Origin: Apiotrichum sp. Y4204
Taxonomy: Eukaryota; Basidiomycota; Tremellomycetes; Trichosporonales; Trichosporonaceae
Assembly: GCA_025531455.1 (NCBI GenBank)
Contig: JAMYHL010000068.1
Span: forward strand, 124,001-188,000
Length of the DNA stretch: 64,000 nucleotides
Reading direction: 5' to 3'
Shown here piece by piece: positions 54,410 through 64,000 of the stretch. The translations under genes were made by a program, and so were the position numbers. How positions within the stretch are numbered: position 1 is the stretch's first letter; the number at the start of each line of letters is the position of its first letter. The notes under the pieces are model-generated. The model was not told the origin of the DNA, ran no database searches, and saw only the letters and a list, made by a program, of their open reading frames with translations.

Positions 54410-57400
54410 ATGAGCACCAAGAAGGCGCTCAAGGAGATCCGCAACAAGCTCGCGGCCAACGAGCCCGAGGGCGCGCTCTACGAGGCGACCAACCTCCTCA
54501 AGTCCATTGGCGACCGGGACGCCGAGGCGCCGAATGTGTGAGTTGAAATAGCTTTTAGAGTAGCTGACAGCCAGGCTCGCGTACCGCGCTTTGGCACTTA
54601 CGCATCTCGAGCGGCACGAGGAGGCGGAGAAGGTGGGTCAATGAGAGACTTGAGAGTATTCTGACATTAGTCGTACCTCCACGCGCTCACGCTCTCGCCG
54701 GGACACCACCTCGCGCGCCCGGGACTGAAGAAGCTGTATCGCGAGCAGCAGCAGTGGGAAAAGCTTGCGCGCCTGGTGGAGCATGCCGTGCAGTCGGCGT
54801 ATGATGAGTGAGCGTACATGTGAAGATGTGAGCTGACGGCAGACGTGATGCCGAAAAGCTCCTCGAGGCCATGCAAGAGCTGGTCGAGTTGCGGCAGAAG
54901 CACGGCCCAGAGGAGAAGGTGGGTTGTTATTCTTTTTGCCGCGCTGACACTCAGCTCTACGACGCGCTTAGCCTCCTCGTCCCCTCGTCTCCGCTCGTAC
55001 CGCTGCTGCAGACAACTGCCGTCCCGCAGGGCTCCTACATCCCCCTCGCGATGCCCATCTATCCGGTCCCATCAGGCCAGAAGGGCCAGGCTCTCCCGAA
55101 GAAGCTCCCGCATGTGTATCATCTTGCTGGGTCTCTCGCACTCGTCCTTTATATCCTGATTCACGTCCAGACCCAGATCCACAGCATGACAGAGTCAAAG
55201 GTCAAGGCCGGCCGCATGCGAATCGGTGCCAAGTCCGAGACACATGTTCGCCGCCAGGTCGACGCCGAGGTCCTCGCCGGCCCGCTCGGAGCCTCGATGA
55301 TTGACCTCCTCCGCGACGTCTCATCCCACCCCTCCGTCGACGAGGCGGTCCGCCGCGACGTCGAGGTCCAGGAGTTCCAGTATTGGCGCAAACTGGTTGT
55401 CGTCCTCCCGTGAGTTGATACCATTGCTTCGAACTCACATTCAGTGGAGCCAAGGACAAGGCGGGATCCAAGGCGTCCAAGACGGTCGTGTCGGCCGCCG
55501 CCAAGCTCCCCTCCAAGCCGACCGCGTCGTCCGTTGACATGGATGTGCCGGCCCTCTTCCGCACCCCCGAGGCACCGCAGCTCACCAAGGCCGACGCGCT
55601 CTCGCGCGCTAACGGCCTCGCGGACGGATTTGTGCTCATCGGAGTTGGCGGATCAGCCAAGGAGGCGTGGTCCTGGGTCCTGGACGGCCGCGACGAGCCT
55701 ACAATCAGTGAGTGGTGGTTTGACCCGGGGTGAGGCGTAGAATCTAACTCCAGATTACGATCTCGACTTTCTCCACAAGTTTGCGCACACCTTCCCCGAT
55801 TCGACGCTCACCGACTTTATTGACGACTACTGCCGCTTCTTCAAGCTGCCCCTGCCGGACCCGGAGGAGGAGGACACCCCTCCCGAGTCGCCCACCAAGG
55901 AGAGCCCCGAGGAGAAGGAGAAGGTCAAATACCGCAAGCCCAGGAGGGGGAAGGACAAGGGGAAGAACGCACGTGAGCGGCGCAAGGCCCGCCGCCTTGC
56001 GAAGCGCGATGGTGCCCTTCCCGAGGAGGTAGATGAAGAGGAGCGCGAGGAACTCATTGCTTCCATGACGGTGAGCTTTGTCCCTCAGTTCCTGAGCTCA
56101 CAACAGAAACTCCTCGAGAGCCTCCGAAAGAGTGTCTTTGCGCTCCGCGTCATGGCCCGCATTGCGATCCAGGAGGAGGACTGGGTCAACGCCATAGCGT
56201 ACGCGGAGAAGGCGCGCAAGCTCGTCCGCGAAATTGAAACTGAGCGTGGCATCAAGCTCCCCAAGGTCCAGACGTCTCTTGATCAGGCGCTGGGTGTCGC
56301 CCTTGTGCCATACTACCCCCCGAAGCACCACGAGCGCGCGGCGCGGCTCCTCAAGGGCGTTCTGGAGGCCGAGCCGACAGACTATGAGGCGCGCTTCGCA
56401 GTTGGCCAGATAGCCGAGTACGCCCATGATTGGGAGACTGCCCGCGGCGACTTCCAGACCCTGCTCGACCAGGGCGGCTCTGAGCGTGAGATGGTCGCGG
56501 CGCGCGAGGAGCTCGGCTGGTGTCTCGTCAACGAGGGAAAACTCGAAGAGGGCCGCGAGGTGCTGGAAGCGGTTGTGGAGATCCGCGACTCGCGCAAGGA
56601 GCAGGAGGGCAAGGACGACGAGAAGCTGCCGCGCGCCCGCGCGTGGTGGCGCCTCGGCCGAACAGAGTGGATGATCGGTGATGCGGAGAGCAAGGAACAC
56701 GCGCAGGAGTGGTTCATGGCCGCACTCCGCGCCGACGATTCGTTTGCGCCAGCGTACACCGCCCTCGGCATCTGCTATGCCGAGGCCACACCGCCCGACA
56801 CGGAACGTTCGCTCAAGTGCTTCCAGAAGGCGTTTGAGCTCGACGCGACCGAGGCCGAGGCTGCCCGCCGCCTCGCGTACGGATACGCGGACAACGACGA
56901 GTGGGCCCAGGTCCGCGCCATCGCCACCCGTGTGATGGAGGGCGAGGGCGGCGTCGAGGGCGTCGCTGGCGGCGAGGTCATGAATGCCGCCGGACGCTAT
57001 GCGCCAAAGAACGTCTGGGCGTGGAAGGCGCTCGGATCAACCGAGATGGTGGGTGAAGTAAAAGACCTATACTAATTGCAGCACTACAAAAACTACGCCA
57101 AGGCAATCACGTCGTACCAGATTGCGCTGCGAGCGGCGCCCGAGGACGCGGGCATGTGGCGCATGCTCGGCGACGCGTACGTCAAGAGCGGGCGGCACAT
57201 GGCGGGCCTCAAGGCGCTCGAGCACGCGCTCGAGCTGGAGCCGGACATGTGGATGGCGCGCTACCATGTTGGCGAGGTGTACGCGCAGCTCGGCGCGTAC
57301 GAGAACGCCATCAAGGCGTTCCGGGCCATCGAGGACGTCAAGGAGGGCGAGGTCGGCGTGACGGCTGCGCTTGCCGAGTCGACGTTTGCGCTCGGTCGGC

Positions 57401-59359
57401 AGGCGGCGGCGGGCGGCTTTCACGGGCGGTCGCGGCAAGCCTTCCATGAGGCGATCGGGTACGCCGCCAAGGTCCTCGGCGCCGGCCGCTCGCACCGCGC
57501 CTGGGTGTGGAAGCTCATTGGCGACGCAGCCCTCCTCCTGGCTGAACATGAGGCGACGGCCGAGGACACGGCGGGCACGGCTGCGGTGCTCCACCCTGTT
57601 CTCGAGCTGCTTGTCGCGGACGACGACGACCGCCGCTCGGCCGTCGCCGGCCTCGGCCACGCGTCCAACCTCCTGCAGGCCGCGCCTGCCGCGCAATATA
57701 CCCTCAAAGCGGCGGTATTCGCCTTTGCGTACCGCGCCCACCTGCTCAAGAATGAGACTCGCGTCGCCGATCCCGCGCTGTACGACCTCGGCTGTGCGCT
57801 GCATACCCTCATGGTCCGCACTTCCGACGAGGGCGAGAGGGCTGCGGCGACCAAGGCGGCTGTAGCGGCCATTCGCCTCGCACTCGAACGCGAGCCAGGC
57901 GACGAGCGTCTGTGGAATGCCCTCGGTGTCATTGCCTCCGCTGCCGGCGTCCAGCTCGCCCAGCACGCGTTTGTCGTCTCGCTCGAGTGCTATGCCAAGG
58001 ACCCCGTCGTGTGGACCAACCTCGGATACCTGTATCTCCGACTGGACGACCTCGAGCTCGCAAACGAGTGCTTTCTCAAGTCGCAGATCATCGACCCGGA
58101 CTACTCGCGCGCGTGGTTCGGGCAGGGCATCCTCGCCCAGCGCGACGGCAGCATGGAGCAGGCGGCGAATCTCTTCGCGCACGCAGTCACCCTCTCGACT
58201 GGCTCGCTCCTCGAGGCAGACCTTGCGCTCGCAGTCCAGGCCTTTGCGCCGTTCACCCACCCCAACCACCGCGACACGACCGCCCTCCAGGCCCCGGCCT
58301 TTGCGCTCAAGCGGTACACGCACTCGCGCCCGCGCGATGCCGCCGCGCAGCACCTCTACGCGCTGGTGTGCGAGCGCCTCAACCTCGCGGACACGGCCGT
58401 GTCCGCCCTCGAAGCGGCCGTCACGCTCTTTGAGGAGGAATTCGAGGCGACAGAGTCCCCAGACGTCGAGGCAAGCTACATTATCGCGCTGACGAATCTC
58501 GGGCGCGTCCGCCTCGCCGCGGGACAGTACGCCGCCGCGCTGGAAGCCTACACGAACAGCCGGGAGCTGTCTGCCGGCGCGTCCGACCCGCGCGTCGTCT
58601 CTCTCACTGTCCAAACCCACCTCGGTTCGGCGCTCGCGCACTTCTGGCTCGACGACCTCGACGCGTCCCTCGAGGCATTCCAGGCCGCCCTCGACGCAAG
58701 CAAAAACGACAACGGCACGACAGACGAGATTGTCGTCCTCCTCGCGCGCACGCTCTGGGGCGTCGGCGGCGACGAGGCCCGCGACGCCGCAAAGACCCAG
58801 CTCATGGAATGGTGAGACCCCATAACCAATAACCCCAAACGCTAACTCCAGTCTCGAGCACCAGGACCCGAGCGTCAAGGTCATTGCTGCACTCGGCGCC
58901 GTCGGCCTCGGGAGCGGGGACGCGGACCTGCTCGACGCGGCCGTCGCCGAGCTCGAGGGCGTCTCCCCCTCGCGCAGGGTGGCGCAAGACCCGCGCGGCG
59001 CCGCCGACCTCGTCCTCTTCGCCACCGCGCTCTCAAAGGGCGACGCGGGAGGCGCGCTGGCCGCACTCGAAGTAGCCGCCGCGACGAACCTGTCCCCAGG
59101 GCCGCGCAACCGCCTGGCAGCAGCGTACGTCGCGGCCGGCAAGGCGGCCGAGGCGGCCGCTCTCCTCGAAAACTGTCCTCGGATGGGGGTCGAGCATGCC
59201 GCCGAGGCGGAGCGCGTGCGCGGCGTCGCGGCCACGCTTGAGGGGATGGACGGACTCGAGAGCCTCCAGCGCGCGGTCATGCTCACGCCGTGGGATGACA
59301 AGGCTTGGGAGGCGCTGGCGTGGGCGCGCCGCGCGCTTGTCGAGGTTGATGGCAATTGA
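54410..59359 (+). CDS. SKI3: Superkiller complex subunit SKI3 (TPR protein)
   Basis: Ten exons, 1537 residues. Introns: 54538-54574, 54633-54670, 54808-54842, 54919-54954, 55410-55444, 55708-55753, 56071-56106, 57049-57081 and 58812-58851. The product opens MSTKKALKEIRNKLAANEPE, a typical Ski3/TTC37 TPR start. TPR helices run throughout, for example TSYQIALRAAPEDAGMWRML, KALEHALELEPDMWMARYHV and YSRAWFGQGILAQRDGSMEQ. The mid-region contains a Lys/Arg/Glu-rich insert (KEKVKYRKPRRGKDKGKNAR). Ski3 scaffolds the Ski2-Ski8 helicase complex that feeds mRNA into the cytoplasmic exosome. Introns 4 and 7 are 36 nt and in frame without stops; intron 8 is 33 nt but carries a stop. Very strong call from length, TPR layout and N-terminal motif. 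Confidence 0.93.
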
Positions 59360-59869
59360 GAGGCGATGGAGGATAGAGGATGCAGATATTGTTGGAGCAT
59401 CTGGGTGACAAGTTTGGGATTGAGCAGGTGATGTGGTCATGGTTGAGAATTGTCGGGAGCCAAACTTGGTTACTGGCATGGATAGTGTCAGTTCTCCACA
59501 CCACCCGTTCCCCTTGCAATACGCTTCTCACAACTTGCTTTCAGCATTCAGCAAATGCATTCTTTGTCTGTATCATTACAACGGAGGCGGCGTCTCCACC
59601 CGCCAAGACTGCCAGTAGGAAGAATGAGAGAGAACATGGAAAAAACCGAAAAAAAAAAAATGTAAAAGGGGACGCAAGGACGCGAGACACAAGAAACGGC
59701 AACGGAAATTGGGCACGATCGTGGCGTGAGATGATGTGGTTGGGCATGTGATGAGGGGTCGTGGTGGTGTGGTGGATGATTGTTGGTGCATGTCGTCAAG
59801 AAAGAAACAAGTGTGGTGGGGAAAAGTGAACACTAAAGAGTCCTGCTCCTACAGGAAGCTCCTGGCCGC
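59360..59869. other. Convergent 3' flanks of SKI3 and the RhoGEF gene
   Basis: 510 bases with an A-rich run at about 59641-59660. No gene is supported. Confidence 0.45.
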
Positions 59870-62800
59870 TCAGCGCCGGTTCTGGCCATTGATCGCACGG
59901 CACCACTGCAGCGTGGTCGCGTGCGAGCCTCCGTTGAAGTAGTAGATCGACTTGTTGTCCACGATACGCAGGACACGGTCGTTGCTGGCGCTTACGCTCG
60001 CCGGCTCGCGGAGGGTGGCCATGCGCATGACCTGGAAGAGATCGACCTGGCCGTCCCAGCCCTCGCCAGTGCGCTGCTGCACAAGGACAAGCATGTCTGA
60101 GCAGAGAATGAGCATGATCGACTTGTCCATTGGCTCCGCCTTGATAAAGTCCACGGGGACCACTGCCTTCTGACCGGTGATGGTCGAGTCGCCGTCTGCG
60201 CCGACAAGTGACATTTGCGTGTCGACTTCAACAAAGGCAGACGCCTTCTTGACCACTCGGATCAGGGTGAGAGCGCCATCGAGAACAAGCTTGCGATGCG
60301 GCTGGACAAGCGGCGACGGACCGCGCGAGGTGATGCGCTGCTGCCAATGCAGGAGGCGGAGACGCGACTCGGACTCGCGCTTCTCCTCGTTCATGAGCGA
60401 CGCCAGCGAAGTAATCGAGTTGATGGCCTCGTCGAGGGCGTCACACGGACCAATGACGTCGCGCGCAGGAGTGCACATGGCGAGGTCCTCGAGGAGAAGC
60501 TTGTAACGCGGAACACGCTGGACGGGAAGGAGGAGGTACGACTCGAGGTTGATCTGCGAGTGCTGCGGGTGCTCCTTGCAGCGCCTGAGGAAGTGCTTGA
60601 CGCGCTTGCGCTGGGTGGGGTTGAAGGGGCAGCTCGTGAGCGCTGGTGCATCGCCGACCGGCAAAACTGCCGATCCGATGAGGCCAGCGCCAACAGCTGC
60701 AACACCTATGCTGCCCTTGGCGCCTGTCGCCGGCTTGTCGCCTGCTGCCTGCAGAGTCCACGACTTCATGCGCGCGAGGGCGTTGTCAAAGTTGTTGATG
60801 TAGGTCGAGTACTGCTTCATGTACGCAATGTAGGTGCGGAAAACCTCGCCGACCTGGTGAGCGACCCGCGCCGAGAGCTCGCCCTGTTCGTCGTCGCCGT
60901 GATCGACAAGAGGCTGGATGACGCGCTGAAGGGCGGGAAGGAAGTTGTCGCGGTGAATGACAAGGACCGACTCCACACCACCAAAGACAACCTTGCGCTC
61001 AGCAGCGGGGATCACGGTCTCCTTGGACTTTGAGGGGTTGACAGCCTGGGACGCGGGACGGACGTAAATGGCGATTAGCTCGCTAAGGCCGCGAACATAG
61101 GTCTTCTCCGTCTCGAGGATCTCGCGCAGGACACGGGTGCGCTTCGCCTTGTCGTCCTTGAAGCGCTTGCCGGCGGCGGATTCGCCAGCAGCGGCACCGC
61201 CGTTCGAGTCAGACTTGAAGTCTTCAGAGTTGCTGAAAACAGACATGCCGCGGCCCTCGTGGGTCTGCCGACTGGAGCGCGCCGACTCGGCCATGGAGCT
61301 GCGGAGCGCAGCAGCTTCGCTCTGGGGAGAAGTCGTGTCGGGAGTCTCGATAACCTCGAATCCGCCGTACGGCTCGGTTGCAGGAAGGCCGAGGTCGTAG
61401 AGGTCACGAAGGTAGCTCTTGATGGACTCGAGGCCACGCAGGTAACGGCCGTCCGAGTCGTTAATGGAGAAGCCCGAGTCGGAGTGGGTGACCGATGACG
61501 GCGGGCGCGCCCTGTACGACTCGCCCTCGTCGCCAAGGGTCTCCATGGCATCCTCTGAAGCAGGCGCATACGGCTGCTCCACATCCGCCAGGCTCGCAGT
61601 GGCAGCCATAAAGGGCGAGGTGGAAGGAATGGCGACATTGAGCGACGGTGGGCTAGGGTCAATAGGCAGGAAGCTCCGGCGCTTGTTGCGGTTGGCAGCA
61701 ACGGACATGGCAGCGTAGCCGTTGAGTGGCACGGTGGCCAGGATCTGGGGGAGACTCGTGCTCGAAAGCGACGTAGGTGATGGCACCACGGTATCCTGTC
61801 GTGTGGGGATATTGTTGCTCGACCATCCAGACGCGGCAAGCGGTGGTCTCCGAGGGCCGCCAACTGCCATTGGCGCAGAAATAGTGTGCGCAAAGGAAGG
61901 CATGTTGGCGAGATTGGCAGCGGCCGAGGCGGAAAGCTTGGCCTTGAGGTCCTTTTCAGAGCGGAGACGGGACATGGACACCTTGCGGAGGAAGCCCCAC
62001 TTGCCGGCAGCCTTGGGATCTTGAGTCTCGTGGTCGGATTCATCTGTGGTGTAGTGGCCGGCGGCGCTCATTATCCTGCGGCTGTTCTTACCGGCAGAGA
62101 GACGCCCGCTTCCAAAGATGTCTGAGGATGTTGTGGTAGCTGCTGGCCCAGTGACACTGCGTCCCGCCGTGGGGCGAGAGGTGTTCGCCGGGAGGGGAGT
62201 CTCTGACCGCTTGGTAACCGTGGACGCAGAGCCGCGCATAGTTCTGAGCGACTGGATCCCGGGGGTTGTCGGACGAGAAGCCCCGCTAACCAAGCTTGAC
62301 TGCGAGTCGGATGCCGAGGCAAACGAGTCCGAGTGGTTGGTTGACGATGTGGCACTGATCGGGGTGTACTGCGTCGGGGATATGGCGACGTGGTGGATAG
62401 ACGAGGCGGCCGACGAGGAGACGGTGCTGCCTATGAGCGAGTGCATCGACTGCACGGAGCCCTTGCTCCGGAGAGGGTGTTGGCTGAGTGTCGACGCCAG
62501 GATCGGTGCAACGATGGGGATCCATTGCGGCGGGAAGGGGTTGTTGTCGATACGGAGCGTCTCGAGGTGGGTGAGAAGGCAGAGCCACGGGGGCAGGGAG
62601 ACCAGTCGGTTGCTGCGAATGCAGAGCGTGTGGAGATGGCTCAGCTGCGAAAGCTCGGCCGGGAGGCTTCCGAGCATACAGTTGTCAGCAACTAGCACAT
62701 GAAGCGTGAAACAATCCGCGAGGAACGCCGGAACCTGACGAAGAGGGTTGCCGGACACATTCAGCTCCTCGAGGGCCGTGCAATGACGAAGCTCAGCGGG

Positions 62801-64000
62801 AAGCGATGTCAGGTCATTGTTCGACACGTCCAGCACGACCAGGGTCGTCGAAAGAACGTCTAGTAGTGCGGGAAGAATGTCAAGCACACCGGATCCGACC
62901 GAGGAGAGAAGCAAGTGCGTAAACCTGGGGAGGCGGAGGAGGTCGTTGTCGGACATCTTCCGCAGGGTGCGGATGCCGCCCATGGCCTCCAACCTTTCGC
63001 GGTCGAGAATAATACTCCGCCCATCGCCGACCATGGCGAGTGCATTCGACTCTGGAACCGCGTTCGGGTCATCGTCCCACGAATGACGATCGCCAGAAAG
63101 TGGGTCGGAGAGGTAGGAGAAGGTGTGCTGGAACGAAGTCGACAGGCGGTCGTCGGTGGAGGAAGAGTCGGTCGACAAAGCGCTTGCTGTTGAATGGCTG
63201 CGGTCGCGGGTCATGTTGTTGTGCCAGTCCTGGTTGCCATACGCTGACAAACTTTCTCCAGCCTGCGACTCGCGTCCTGCTGTGTACTGGTTGGATCGAG
63301 AGATGCCGAGACCAATGTCTGGGGAGATTGTGGTGGAAACAAGAGGAGGGGGAACAGAGTACAGGTTGTCGCTATACGCATGGTACGAATATGCACCAGA
63401 GGCCGTGGACGACTCTGCGCTCGAGTAGGCGTGTTGCCGCCCGACATTTGTTCTTACCCTAATCATGGGTTCGTGCAACTGCTCGGCCTTTCCATCAATC
63501 CGCTCCGTCCCATAGGTGTATGCCTCGTTAATGGACGGCGAGCTGGTCGTCGAGTCGGCAGTCGAGGTGGTCACAAAGCTTAATGTCGGCTGGCGAATTT
63601 CGTCGTCGTCGTACTCTTGCGAGTAAACGTCAAGGTCCACGTCCAGATGGTGGCCATGGCCAGACCCGGACAGGTTGGGGCTCGAGGGCTCGTGCAGCGA
63701 GTAATAGGTGGGGTGCGGCGTGGGATCCGTGTATTTGCGATGCGGGTGGTACACTGGGTCCTCGGTGGGATACGTGGAGTGCGGCCGGCGCGACATGTCA
63801 GCCTTTTGTACACGAAGGCGAGTGTCCTCGAGCTGCGACTCGAACTGGCGGCCGGAACCCCGACCAGTGTCAAAAGTTACTGCCCCTGATGCGTCGAGCA
63901 TGTCGTGAACGGGAGGCGTGGGAGGGAGATGCAGTGCACTGGCGGTGGCGGCACTGCGCGAGGTCGGGCTGGGTGCAGAATAGTCAGATTCAGGGGGGAA
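59870..64000 (-). CDS. Leucine-rich-repeat RhoGEF with PH domain (5' end beyond window)
   Basis: The frame ends at TGA 59870-59872 and stays open to the right edge (PPESDYSAPSPTSRSAATAS just before the edge), so the ATG at 63901 is probably internal. A Ser/Thr/Tyr-rich N-part is followed by about six leucine-rich repeats (TTLVVLDVSNNDLTSLPAEL, LEELNVSGNPLRQVPAFLAD, LHTLCIRSNRLVSLPPWLCL). A long disordered linker leads to a Dbl-homology domain (RVLREILETEKTYVRGLSEL, NNFDNALARMKSW, LESYLLLPVQRVPRYKLLLE). A PH-like segment ends WCRAINGQNRR. DH-PH proteins activate Rho/Cdc42 GTPases at the cortex; LRRs probably target it. No intron is required in the visible 1377 codons. Domain calls are strong; the Rho target is unknown. 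Confidence 0.88.
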   Translation of the reverse strand, partial: FPPESDYSAPSPTSRSAATASALHLPPTPPVHDMLDASGAVTFDTGRGSGRQFESQLEDTRLRVQKADMSRRPHSTYPTEDPVYHPHRKYTDPTPHPTYYSLHEPSSPNLSGSGHGHHLDVDLDVYSQEYDDDEIRQPTLSFVTTSTADSTTSSPSINEAYTYGTERIDGKAEQLHEPMIRVRTNVGRQHAYSSAESSTASGAYSYHAYSDNLYSVPPPLVSTTISPDIGLGISRSNQYTAGRESQAGESLSAYGNQDWHNNMTRDRSHSTASALSTDSSSTDDRLSTSFQHTFSYLSDPLSGDRHSWDDDPNAVPESNALAMVGDGRSIILDRERLEAMGGIRTLRKMSDNDLLRLPRFTHLLLSSVGSGVLDILPALLDVLSTTLVVLDVSNNDLTSLPAELRHCTALEELNVSGNPLRQVPAFLADCFTLHVLVADNCMLGSLPAELSQLSHLHTLCIRSNRLVSLPPWLCLLTHLETLRIDNNPFPPQWIPIVAPILASTLSQHPLRSKGSVQSMHSLIGSTVSSSAASSIHHVAISPTQYTPISATSSTNHSDSFASASDSQSSLVSGASRPTTPGIQSLRTMRGSASTVTKRSETPLPANTSRPTAGRSVTGPAATTTSSDIFGSGRLSAGKNSRRIMSAAGHYTTDESDHETQDPKAAGKWGFLRKVSMSRLRSEKDLKAKLSASAAANLANMPSFAHTISAPMAVGGPRRPPLAASGWSSNNIPTRQDTVVPSPTSLSSTSLPQILATVPLNGYAAMSVAANRNKRRSFLPIDPSPPSLNVAIPSTSPFMAATASLADVEQPYAPASEDAMETLGDEGESYRARPPSSVTHSDSGFSINDSDGRYLRGLESIKSYLRDLYDLGLPATEPYGGFEVIETPDTTSPQSEAAALRSSMAESARSSRQTHEGRGMSVFSNSEDFKSDSNGGAAAGESAAGKRFKDDKAKRTRVLREILETEKTYVRGLSELIAIYVRPASQAVNPSKSKETVIPAAERKVVFGGVESVLVIHRDNFLPALQRVIQPLVDHGDDEQGELSARVAHQVGEVFRTYIAYMKQYSTYINNFDNALARMKSWTLQAAGDKPATGAKGSIGVAAVGAGLIGSAVLPVGDAPALTSCPFNPTQRKRVKHFLRRCKEHPQHSQINLESYLLLPVQRVPRYKLLLEDLAMCTPARDVIGPCDALDEAINSITSLASLMNEEKRESESRLRLLHWQQRITSRGPSPLVQPHRKLVLDGALTLIRVVKKASAFVEVDTQMSLVGADGDSTITGQKAVVPVDFIKAEPMDKSIMLILCSDMLVLVQQRTGEGWDGQVDLFQVMRMATLREPASVSASNDRVLRIVDNKSIYYFNGGSHATTLQWCRAINGQNRR

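Noticed and set aside
57067..59400. A 777-codon open frame antisense to SKI3
   Set aside because: It mirrors the strongly biased GC-rich third positions of SKI3. Its translation has no family features and it overlaps conserved TPR coding on the other strand.

Overview
The window is a gene-dense stretch of a GC-rich fungal nuclear genome. Genes on both strands are cut by many very short introns (mostly 33-60 nt). Most of these have GTRNGT donors and a CTGAC or CTAAC branch site only about 5-10 nt from the 3' AG. This intron style, together with complete TORC1, COP9, Ski and ergosterol genes, fits a basidiomycete yeast of the Tremellomycetes. Trichosporonales is my best guess; that placement is inference from gene style, not a database match. 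No rRNA, tRNA, transposon or CRISPR was recognised.

Layout: a siderophore-transporter 3' end (1-756); a mitochondrial-type helical protein (1646-2779); two tandem paralogues, each with two BTB-like domains (3424-7171); tubulin cofactor A (7359-8035); a peptidase M64 gene (8215-9937, minus); the Arf-GEF SEC7 (10568-16732, minus); COP9 subunit 2 (17080-19066, minus); KOG1/raptor (19941-24690); nucleoporin NDC1 (25081-27208, minus); an unannotated 78-residue protein (27871-28147); mevalonate diphosphate decarboxylase (28311-29548, minus); a NOSIP-like U-box/RING protein (29920-31078); SDS22 (31218-32692, minus); a MATE transporter (33214-35967, minus); a 60-residue YABBY/HMG-like protein (37605-38405, minus); a Tra2-like RRM/SR protein (40364-42132); a repeat-rich intergenic tract (42133-43440); two protein kinases (43441-46339 and 48417-52044, both minus), the second resembling PAS kinase; the exosome cofactor SKI3 (54410-59359); and an LRR-RhoGEF-PH protein that runs off the right edge (59870-64000, minus).

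The genes are mostly unrelated housekeeping functions: vesicle traffic, TOR signalling, cullin deneddylation, nuclear pore, sterol synthesis, RNA decay and splicing, and PP1 and Rho signalling. No operon-like pathway cluster is evident. Exon models were rebuilt by hand from splice signals, reading-frame continuity and recalled family conservation. For every complete model the summed exon lengths are divisible by three. The most unusual signals are: an in-frame acidic extension behind a TAG stop in the first BTB gene; a set of 33-60 nt introns that are multiples of three and lack stops; three regularly sized palindromes in a tubulin-cofactor intron; two tiny multi-exon proteins; a probable distant first exon for the SR protein; and paired Cys-Pro motifs in the tail of the iron transporter.
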